DNA of 64,000 nt from CAYJBH01 sp964370825. Lineage in GTDB: Bacteria > Bacillota > Clostridia > Oscillospirales > Ruminococcaceae. The notes beneath the pieces were generated by a model. The model had not been told where the DNA came from. It did no database searches and saw only the letters and a list, made by a program, of their open reading frames with translations. Below are positions 17,406 through 24,609 of this stretch, in pieces. A program made the translations under genes and the position numbers. Where the stretch lies: assembly GCA_964370825.1 (NCBI GenBank), contig CAYJKY010000012.1, positions 13,551-77,550 on the forward strand, in the 5' to 3' direction. Each line of letters opens with the position of its first letter. The first letter of the stretch is position 1.

Positions 17406-18779
17406 ATGAATATAATTATTGTTGGTGACGGCAAGGTAGGAAACACCCTTACAAGGTTATTGACCATGGAGGGGCATGATCTTGTTGTCATAGACAGCAA
17501 GGCAGAAGCACTTACCGACTCAAGAAATCGGCTTGATGTTATTACACTCAACGGCAACGGCGCGAGCATTGATGTGCTCAGAGAGGCCGGTGCTGAGGAT
17601 GCGGACTTACTGATTGCCGCAACCTCGCTCGACGAGGTCAATATACTGTCCTGTATGCTTGCAAAGAAACTCGGTACCGAGCACACTATTGCACGTGTAA
17701 GAACGCAGGACTACCTAAAAAGCCTATCCTTCCTTAAGGAGGAGATGGGTCTTTCCATGACGATTAACCCCGAAATGGAAAGTGCTATAGAAATCCTCAA
17801 GGTTCTCAGATTCCCTTCTGCCGTTAATGTCGATACATTTGCCGGCGGAAGGGTTGAGGTTGTTGAGATAAAGCTTATGGAAGGGAATCCTTTAATAGGA
17901 AGAAGGCTTGCCGACCTACGTAGCGAGATAGCAGATAGCTTCATCGTGTGCGCAGTCGACAGAAATTCTGAGGTGATCATCCCAAACGGTGATTTTGTGT
18001 TTGCCGAGGATGATAAGCTTTCCATAACCGGAAATCGAAGTAAGATTACGAGGGTATTTAAAAAGCTTAAGATATTTAAAAAAATGGTGCGTGATGTCGT
18101 TATAATTGGCGGAGGTACCATAGCATATTATCTTACAGTCAGCCTGTTAAAGCATGGGATTAAGGTTAAGATAGTGGAAAAAGATCGTGCGAGGGCAACC
18201 TTGTTATGCGAACTTTTGCCCGGTGCAAAAATCCTTTGCGGTGATGGCACTGTAGCTGATCTTTGGCGTGAGGAACAGATATACCAGACCGATGCGGTTG
18301 TTGCGCTTACCGGTATGGACGAACAAAATATTATCATTGCGCTTATGGCAAAGGATAGTGAGTGTAAGGTAGTATCCAAGATTAGTCACCAGTCATTTAC
18401 CTCGATATTAGATGACCTTGATATAGACACCGTGATATCACCAAAGTATATTACAGCATCGCAGATAGTTAGTTATGTTCGTGCTATGCAAAACAGTATG
18501 GGCAGCAAGGTTACGGCACTTTACAGGATTTTAGATGGCAATGTAGAAGCTCTCGAGTTTATAGTGGAGAATGGTGGAGCTTTCACCGGCAAAAAGCTTT
18601 CCGATCTTGTAATAAAACCCGGAGTTTTGATTGCCTGTATACAGCGCAAGGGTAAGATAATATTCCCTACCGGTGACTCCACCATAGAGGAACTCGATAG
18701 AGTTATTGTGACCACGACATTGCCGAAACTTTCCGATCTTTCCGAAATTTTTGTTCATTCGTCCGACACGGAGATATAG
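17406..18779 (+). CDS. trkA: Trk potassium uptake regulatory subunit TrkA
   Basis: A 457-residue cytoplasmic protein with two RCK units. The first Rossmann motif is IIVGDGKVGNTL, the second VIIGGGTIAYYL; each RCK-N domain is followed by a TrkA-C domain (for example EVVEIKLMEGNPLIGRRLADL). It binds NAD(H) or nucleotides and gates the TrkH channel. It starts 16 bases after jag and ends three bases before trkH, so the potassium genes appear fused to the rpmH-jag transcription unit. Confidence 0.95.
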   Translation: MNIIIVGDGKVGNTLTRLLTMEGHDLVVIDSKAEALTDSRNRLDVITLNGNGASIDVLREAGAEDADLLIAATSLDEVNILSCMLAKKLGTEHTIARVRTQDYLKSLSFLKEEMGLSMTINPEMESAIEILKVLRFPSAVNVDTFAGGRVEVVEIKLMEGNPLIGRRLADLRSEIADSFIVCAVDRNSEVIIPNGDFVFAEDDKLSITGNRSKITRVFKKLKIFKKMVRDVVIIGGGTIAYYLTVSLLKHGIKVKIVEKDRARATLLCELLPGAKILCGDGTVADLWREEQIYQTDAVVALTGMDEQNIIIALMAKDSECKVVSKISHQSFTSILDDLDIDTVISPKYITASQIVSYVRAMQNSMGSKVTALYRILDGNVEALEFIVENGGAFTGKKLSDLVIKPGVLIACIQRKGKIIFPTGDSTIEELDRVIVTTTLPKLSDLSEIFVHSSDTEI

Positions 18780-18782
18780 CTT

Positions 18783-20246
18783 ATGAATATACGGATGATT
18801 GGTTATACGACGGGTGTGGTCCTGCTGTGTATGGCAGGGCTGATGATTCTCCCTCTAATAACATCATTAGTGTATAATGGTGATGATACTTCTGCATTTT
18901 TAGCTTCCATAGCAATTACCGCTGCTGTGGGATTTTTGTTGGGGTTGATGAAGCCCAAAAATACCAGGATTTTTGCACGAGAGGGCTTTCTGACTGTGGC
19001 ATTATCCTGGATTATGCTCTCGCTTTTCGGGGCGCTTCCTTTTGTGCTATCGGGTGCGATACCGAACTATGTTGATGCAATGTTCGAGAGTATGTCCGGC
19101 TTTACAACAACAGGTGCTTCGATACTTACCGATATAGAATCACTTGATAAAGGAATTCTGTTCTGGCGAAGCTTCACCCACTGGATAGGTGGTATGGGCG
19201 TACTTGTGTTCATACTAGCAATACTTCCACTCTCGGGCGGACGCAACATGCATGTGATGAGGGCGGAAGTTCCGGGTCCTACCGTATCAAAATTGTTGCC
19301 GAAGATGCGCACCACCGCAATTGTATTATATGCAATATACATGGTTCTCACCATGCTTGAGATAGTGTTGTTGCTTTTTGCTGGAATGCCGCTGTTTGAC
19401 AGTATGGTGCACTCGTTCGGAACTGCGGGAACCGGAGGATTTTCTATAAAAAATGCCTCTATCGCAGCGTATGACAACCCGTCGGTAGAGATAATTATTA
19501 CCGTGTTTATGCTTTTGTTTGGCATAAACTTTAATATCTATTATCTAATACTTATTCGACAGTTTTCAAAGGCATTTTTTGACGAGGAACTTAAAACATA
19601 TACCGCTATAGTGTTAACCAGTATAGTGCTTGTAAGTATTAACATATACAGCCTGTATGGTGACCTGTTCACCACGGTTCGCAATGCGGCTTTTCAGGTT
19701 GCTACCATCATTACCACCACAGGCTACGCAACCGCAAACTTTGACGAATGGCCTGAGTTTTCAAAAAGCTTGTTGGTTCTTTTAATGTTTGTCGGAGCAT
19801 CGGCAGGCTCTACCGGAGGCGGGCTTAAGGTTTCGAGATTTATCATCATGGTGAAATCGGTAGTTTCCGGACTTAAGACACAGCTTTTTCCGAGCAGTGT
19901 CAATATTGTGCGCTTACAGGACAGGAGGGTAGAGGAATCAACCGTTCGTGAGGTTCACAGCTATTTTATACTTTATATGTTGATAATGCTTGGCTCCTTT
20001 TTAATAATTTCGTTAGACGGATTTTCCTTTGAGACATCTTTTACAGCAGTTGTTGCCTGCCTTAACAACATAGGACCCGGTCTTGATATGGTGGGTCCAA
20101 TCGGAAATTATTCGGAGTTTTCTCCGCTATCTAAAATAGTGCTTTTCCTAAATATGGTTATCGGTCGTCTTGAAATTCTTCCCATAATAATCATGTTTAC
20201 ACCCTCTGCATGGAGGGGACGCTGGCTGTCGGGGGAAAATGCATGA
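18783..20246 (+). CDS. trkH: Trk potassium channel subunit TrkH
   Basis: A 487-residue integral membrane protein with the four pore repeats of the family: SGFTTTGAS, GTAGTGGFS, TTGYATANF and the region around LNNIGPGLD. A conserved GASAGSTGGGLKVSR loop lies between the third and fourth. It mediates potassium uptake together with TrkA. Its stop codon overlaps the start of the Cache-GGDEF-EAL gene (ATGA), coupling a c-di-GMP protein to potassium transport at the translational level. Confidence 0.95.
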   Translation: MNIRMIGYTTGVVLLCMAGLMILPLITSLVYNGDDTSAFLASIAITAAVGFLLGLMKPKNTRIFAREGFLTVALSWIMLSLFGALPFVLSGAIPNYVDAMFESMSGFTTTGASILTDIESLDKGILFWRSFTHWIGGMGVLVFILAILPLSGGRNMHVMRAEVPGPTVSKLLPKMRTTAIVLYAIYMVLTMLEIVLLLFAGMPLFDSMVHSFGTAGTGGFSIKNASIAAYDNPSVEIIITVFMLLFGINFNIYYLILIRQFSKAFFDEELKTYTAIVLTSIVLVSINIYSLYGDLFTTVRNAAFQVATIITTTGYATANFDEWPEFSKSLLVLLMFVGASAGSTGGGLKVSRFIIMVKSVVSGLKTQLFPSSVNIVRLQDRRVEESTVREVHSYFILYMLIMLGSFLIISLDGFSFETSFTAVVACLNNIGPGLDMVGPIGNYSEFSPLSKIVLFLNMVIGRLEILPIIIMFTPSAWRGRWLSGENA

Positions 20247-22456
20247 AGTATAAAAAATATTATATGAAGATATTGTTATGCACAATTTTTCTTTTGCTGT
20301 TTGTTTTTTTCGTACTTTCACAGTTTAACGTCTGGGTAAATGTTAATCTGGAGAAATCAACCACCGATGCATATACCGAGCTCGTATTACAACAACAACT
20401 TGCTTTTAACAGTGAGCTTGAAAGGGAGCGTGACGGTCTTGAGAGTATTTCAAAGGCCGTGATTGAGTTTGGATACAATGAGGACACCTTTGCGTCGTAT
20501 GTAGCCTCGGTTAAGGAAAATTTTAACTATGAAGTTCTAACCATTGTTGATGTTAATGGGCGGGGCTATTTGGACGGTGTGCTAATTGACATTTCAGACA
20601 GGCAATATTTTAAGGATGCGCTGAGTGGAGAAACATCTACTTCGGAACCGTATCTTTCCGATTTTAAAGATCATTTAGTTATTGCGGTTGCAGCACCTAT
20701 CTATTTTGACGGATATGTCCAAGGGATAATTGTTGCAGAGTACAGTACCGACGACCTAAGCTCACTATTAGCCTCTACCGTCAGCGAGCAAGGACAGGCA
20801 CTGATTGTTAATCCTGACGGTAAGATTTTGATGAATACCAAACAGGAAGCAGAAAATGATTTTCCGTTTCCCGGAAGTATGACTACAGGAGTCACCTCTG
20901 CTGACTCTGTTTATGAGGACCTTAGCAGTAACAACAAAAATATATTTACATATTCGCTTTTCGATAACGAGTATTATGCTTTCTATCAACCTATCGATAT
21001 AAATGGCTGGAGTATTGTTTATATTGTTCCTGAAGAAATCGTATCTGAAAATATTGATGAAATAATTATACTTACTGCTGTTGTCAGCCTTATTATTGTG
21101 TTCATTTTCCTTTTGTTAATTCTTTACATATTGATTTCCAAAAGAAGAAATATCGATAAGATCGAGCGGATAGCCTATTATGACGAGCTTACCGGAATAC
21201 GCAATCTAGCAAAGTTTAAGATTGATGTATTGGAAACACTGCAAAAAAACAAAGATAAGCGGTATTATATGGTAAAGGGCGACATTGTCAACTTTAAGGC
21301 TGTAAACGAGCTTTATGGCTATGATGTAGGAAATGAGGTGCTTAAAACCATAGCAGAAACCGGCAAGGAGATGACCATCTGCGGTTTTATTCAGGCGAGA
21401 ATGAACAGTGATGAATTTATCATGTTTGCAGAGCGTGATTTTTTTGAAGATATGGATAAAACCTCTGTAATGTATGAATCGAGGTTTAAAGAAATGTTGA
21501 ACTGTGCCGAGGGACACCAGTTTTCTTTCCGTCTCGGCCGTTACCTTATTAAGCCTAATGATTTTGACATAAATGGAATGATAAACAGCACAAACCTCGC
21601 ACATAGCTATGCGAAAGCCAACAGCGACAGGCTGATATGGGACTATGACGACAACTACAAGATGCTTCTTTTAAAGGAGACTGATATAGCAAACAGAATG
21701 GAGGGGGCTCTTAACAGAGAAGAATTTAGAGTTTATCTCCAACCCAAGGTAGGTGTTGATGATAAAAAGATTATTGCCGCCGAAGCACTGGTACGTTGGA
21801 TTGACGACGAAGGTAACATCACATACCCGAACGAATTCATACCACTGTTCGAGCGTAACGGCTTTATCGTTAATCTTGACAGATATATGCTGAAAAAGGT
21901 TTGCGAGCTAATGCGCTCGTGGCAAAGAGAGGGTAAACCTATTATTCCGATTTCTGTTAACCTTTCACGCAACAACCTTAAAAACCCCAACCTTGTTCGG
22001 GAGATAACCGATATCGTAAAAAGTCATGATATATCTACCGAGTATATTGAAATCGAAATAACCGAAACAGGACTTGAGGACAATGAAAAGGATCTCATAG
22101 ATTTATTTGTTCAGCTAAAAGATGAGGGTTTTCTGGTTTCTATTGATGATTTTGGTTCCGGATACTCTTCGCTCGGTATGCTAAAGGAGTTTTGTGCCGA
22201 TACACTTAAGCTGGATAGAAGCTTTTTTGTCGATCATAAGGATGACACAAGGGGTAACATTGTGGTGGACGAAATAATCAAGCTATCGAGCAGGTTAGAC
22301 ATGTTTACAGTTGCCGAAGGTATTGAAGATGAAGATCAACACGGCTTTTTAAAGCAGATTGGCTGTAACGCCGCACAAGGCTATTTTTATGCAAGACCAA
22401 TGCCGATATATGAGTTTGAAAAAATATGTTTTGAGGGTGAAAAAGATGAGACGTAA
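20243..22456 (+). CDS. Cache-GGDEF-EAL protein, probable c-di-GMP phosphodiesterase
   Basis: Start ATG 20243 (MKYKKYYMK, 737 aa), overlapping the trkH stop and with GGGGG upstream; an earlier frame opening at 20210 lies inside trkH. Order: membrane helix, extracellular dCache sensor of about 240 residues (LTIVDVNGRGYLDG, YFDGYVQGIIVAEYS), second helix, GGDEF domain, EAL domain. The GGDEF signature is degenerate (MNSDEF), so cyclase activity is unlikely. The EAL domain keeps EALVRW, SVNLSRNN, EITETG, IDDFGSGYSSL and AEGIED, so hydrolysis of c-di-GMP is likely. It probably senses a small extracellular ligand and may tune motility or surface genes. Confidence 0.92.
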   Translation: MKYKKYYMKILLCTIFLLLFVFFVLSQFNVWVNVNLEKSTTDAYTELVLQQQLAFNSELERERDGLESISKAVIEFGYNEDTFASYVASVKENFNYEVLTIVDVNGRGYLDGVLIDISDRQYFKDALSGETSTSEPYLSDFKDHLVIAVAAPIYFDGYVQGIIVAEYSTDDLSSLLASTVSEQGQALIVNPDGKILMNTKQEAENDFPFPGSMTTGVTSADSVYEDLSSNNKNIFTYSLFDNEYYAFYQPIDINGWSIVYIVPEEIVSENIDEIIILTAVVSLIIVFIFLLLILYILISKRRNIDKIERIAYYDELTGIRNLAKFKIDVLETLQKNKDKRYYMVKGDIVNFKAVNELYGYDVGNEVLKTIAETGKEMTICGFIQARMNSDEFIMFAERDFFEDMDKTSVMYESRFKEMLNCAEGHQFSFRLGRYLIKPNDFDINGMINSTNLAHSYAKANSDRLIWDYDDNYKMLLLKETDIANRMEGALNREEFRVYLQPKVGVDDKKIIAAEALVRWIDDEGNITYPNEFIPLFERNGFIVNLDRYMLKKVCELMRSWQREGKPIIPISVNLSRNNLKNPNLVREITDIVKSHDISTEYIEIEITETGLEDNEKDLIDLFVQLKDEGFLVSIDDFGSGYSSLGMLKEFCADTLKLDRSFFVDHKDDTRGNIVVDEIIKLSSRLDMFTVAEGIEDEDQHGFLKQIGCNAAQGYFYARPMPIYEFEKICFEGEKDET

Positions 22457-22904
22457 AGATAGGGAACAATCAAAGGGTTTTGCATTAAAGGTTTGTGATG
22501 AATGCAGTTTTGCCGTTATATCTATGGTGTCGGATGACCATAAACCGTACAGTGTTGCGGTAAACATTGTAAGAGATAATGATGTTATATATTTTCATTC
22601 TGCTAAGCAAGGCTACAAAAACAACATTCTTGCCGGTAACCCTGATGTATGTATAAATTGCGTCTCCTCTGCAAAGGTGATAGAGGATAAGTTTACCACC
22701 GAGTTCTGTTCGGCAGTAATAACAGGCACTGCATCGATAGTTACAGATGAAAAGGAGCGATATTCTGCACTCAAACAGTTGTGTGAACGCCACACTCCGA
22801 CTGCAATGGATATGTTTGACGAGCAGGTTGCAAAAAGCCTGAACGTTACCGAGTTATGGCGAATAGATATTATCGAAATAACGGGGAAAAAGCTTGAAAC
22901 ATAG
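22446..22904 (+). CDS. NimA-like pyridoxamine 5'-phosphate-oxidase family flavoprotein
   Basis: Start ATG 22446 (MRRKDREQSKG, 152 aa), preceded by GAGGGTG, overlapping the end of the EAL gene by 11 bases. It has the split-barrel flavin fold: SFAVISMV, YSVAVNIVRDNDVIYFHSA and GYKNNILAGNPDVCINCV are typical of the NimA/PPOX-class family that binds FMN or haem. Some relatives reduce nitroimidazoles, but most are uncharacterised; resistance should not be inferred from sequence alone. A perfect inverted repeat ATAGGC-G-GCCTAT spans its stop codon (22901-22913). Confidence 0.88.
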   Translation: MRRKDREQSKGFALKVCDECSFAVISMVSDDHKPYSVAVNIVRDNDVIYFHSAKQGYKNNILAGNPDVCINCVSSAKVIEDKFTTEFCSAVITGTASIVTDEKERYSALKQLCERHTPTAMDMFDEQVAKSLNVTELWRIDIIEITGKKLET

Positions 22905-22989
22905 GCGGCCTATATGTCAAGGAAAAGCTCATAAATTTAGAGAATAATAACAAATAGCATTATAGTTATTTAAACGTGAAAGCAAAAGA

Positions 22990-23340
22990 ATGAAATACTT
23001 AAAACAACTTACGGTGATCTTTATAATCACGTTTTGTGCGGAAATAATAAAGCTTATAATTCCGCTCCCTATACCGTCTGGGATTTACGGGATGTTAATT
23101 ATGTTCCTACTTCTCTGCTTTAAGATAGTAAAGTCGGAGCAGGTTTGTGATACCGCAAATTTTCTTATCGGAGTTATGGGTGTTATGTTCATACCTGCAG
23201 GTGTAGGCATTATTAACAATCTCGAGATTATGTCCTCCATGTTCGGAGCTGTTATAGTGAGTGTAGTGCTGATAACAGTTGCAGTAATGGCAGTAAGCGG
23301 AAAGGTTACCGACCTTTTGATAAAAAAGGAGAAGGATTAG
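22990..23340 (+). CDS. lrgA: Holin-like LrgA/CidA family protein
   Basis: A 116-residue protein with four membrane helices. YLKQLTVIFIITFCAEIIKLIIPLPIPSGIYGMLIMFLLLC matches the start of LrgA/CidA proteins, with the conserved PLPIPSGIYGM. In staphylococci these modulate murein hydrolase release, and related systems carry pyruvate or similar small acids. It is paired with lrgB (start inside its stop region) and follows the NimA-like gene by 85 bases. The ribosome site is weak (GTGAAAGCAAAAGA). Confidence 0.9.
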   Translation: MKYLKQLTVIFIITFCAEIIKLIIPLPIPSGIYGMLIMFLLLCFKIVKSEQVCDTANFLIGVMGVMFIPAGVGIINNLEIMSSMFGAVIVSVVLITVAVMAVSGKVTDLLIKKEKD

Positions 23341-24020
23341 TGGATATGATTTCGTCCTCAATTTTTTTCGGAACCGCGCTCACCTTGGCATCATATATGA
23401 TCGGAGTTACCGTTAAAAATCGCTTTAAAAGGGAGATTTTCAACCCGATACTTATCTCAATTATTATCATTATAGCTGTGTTGTTGCTATTTGATATAGA
23501 CTATGATAAATATAATGCATCAGCGTCATATATCAGTTATTTTTTGACGCCTACAACCATTTGCCTTGCAGTTCCGCTGTACCGTCAACTTTGTGTACTG
23601 AGGAAAAATCCGGTTGCGATAATTTGCGGAATTCTCTCCGGTGTAGCAACAAGCTGTATTGCAACGTACCTACTGTCAGTCGCCTTTTCACTCACAAATA
23701 CGCAGTACTATACCCTTCTTCCGAAATCCATAACAACAGCAATAGGGTTGCCTCTAAGTCAAGAAATCGGCGGAATTGCCGACATAACGGTTACAGTAAT
23801 AATTCTAACCGGAATATTCGGTAACCTTATAGCATCCTTTGTAATAAAAATATTTCGAATAAAAAACCCTATATCAAAGGGAATTGCTATCGGAACATCC
23901 AGTCATGCTATAGGCACTGCAAAGGCAATCGAGATGGGAGAAGTCGAAACTGCGATGAGCAGCCTTTCCATAGCTATCAGCGGAATAATAACAGTAATTG
24001 TAATACAGTTTTTAATTTAA
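23340..24020 (+). CDS. lrgB: LrgB/CidB family membrane protein
   Basis: A 226-residue protein with about seven helices. LLPKSITTAIGLPLSQEIGGI, and later GTSSHAIGTAKAIEMGE, are the family hallmarks. The start is GTG 23340 or ATG 23346; AAAGGAGAAGG inside the lrgA end serves as ribosome site. It acts as the partner of LrgA in the membrane. It is the last gene of the plus-strand run before the convergent fliS. Confidence 0.92.
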   Translation: MDMISSSIFFGTALTLASYMIGVTVKNRFKREIFNPILISIIIIIAVLLLFDIDYDKYNASASYISYFLTPTTICLAVPLYRQLCVLRKNPVAIICGILSGVATSCIATYLLSVAFSLTNTQYYTLLPKSITTAIGLPLSQEIGGIADITVTVIILTGIFGNLIASFVIKIFRIKNPISKGIAIGTSSHAIGTAKAIEMGEVETAMSSLSIAISGIITVIVIQFLI

Positions 24021-24138
24021 ACTACTTCAAAGTGTGAAATTGCACACTTTGTGTGAAAAAACAGTTGTAATGTTTTTCAAGTTGATTGATTATAATAAAT
24101 TTAATCAACTAAGCAGTTTTGGTATAACAGAAAAAGAG

Positions 24139-24187
24139 CCCCCCACATCCACAACAGAGAATGGTAAGCTGTTGTTGATATGGGGGG
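24139..24187 (-). terminator. Terminator of the fliD-fliS operon
   Basis: CCCCCCACATC at 24139 onward pairs with GATATGGGGGG ending at 24187, with an inner ACAACAG/CTGTTGT stem. On the minus strand the hairpin ends in CTCTTTTTC. A smaller hairpin AAAGTGTG/CACACTTT at 24028-24049 may serve lrgB. Confidence 0.8.
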
Positions 24188-24203
24188 TGACGCATTCAAA
24201 ATA

Positions 24204-24587
24204 TTAGTTGGCTCCTTTGCTACGAGTTATGCGATCACACTCGGCAAAAGTTTCTCTCAACTCGGAAACAATAGGCAGGGCATCCTTGATAAGTTCGATA
24301 TCCTTCTTTATGTTTGCCATCTGTAGCCGTGCAAGTATAAAATCGTACAGCTTAGCCAGATTAGCAGAAAAGTTGTAGTCCTTGACAAGCGTTTCCTCTA
24401 AATGTTTAACAATACGCTGTGCCTTCAAAAGATTATTGTGTGATTTTACATAGTCCTTTGTCTCGATGTAAACAATGGCTAAATTCATACACTTTTCTGT
24501 CTCATCAAATAGCTTTATTAAAAGCTCGCCAGGTGTCATGGTCAGTATGGCTTGTTCGCTGTAGTTATTATAAGGATTTAACGGCAT
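24204..24587 (-). CDS. fliS: Flagellar export chaperone FliS
   Basis: A 127-residue, mainly helical protein. NPYNNYSEQAILTMTPGELLIKLFDETEKCMNLA is the typical N-terminal FliS pattern (NPY...Y, TP.EL...LYD). It binds the flagellin C-terminus in the cytoplasm, prevents early polymerisation and delivers it to the export gate. It follows fliD by 22 bases on the same strand, so it should be transcribed from the sigma-D promoter at 27167-27193. The ribosome site GGAGGTACTTTT precedes the ATG. Confidence 0.95.
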   Translation of the reverse strand: MPLNPYNNYSEQAILTMTPGELLIKLFDETEKCMNLAIVYIETKDYVKSHNNLLKAQRIVKHLEETLVKDYNFSANLAKLYDFILARLQMANIKKDIELIKDALPIVSELRETFAECDRITRSKGAN

Positions 24588-24609
24588 AAAAGTACCTCCG
24601 ATTTTATTC

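Noticed and set aside
22446..22904. Nitroimidazole resistance gene
   Set aside because: The protein belongs to the NimA-like flavin family, but most members have no shown resistance role, so it is reported only by fold.
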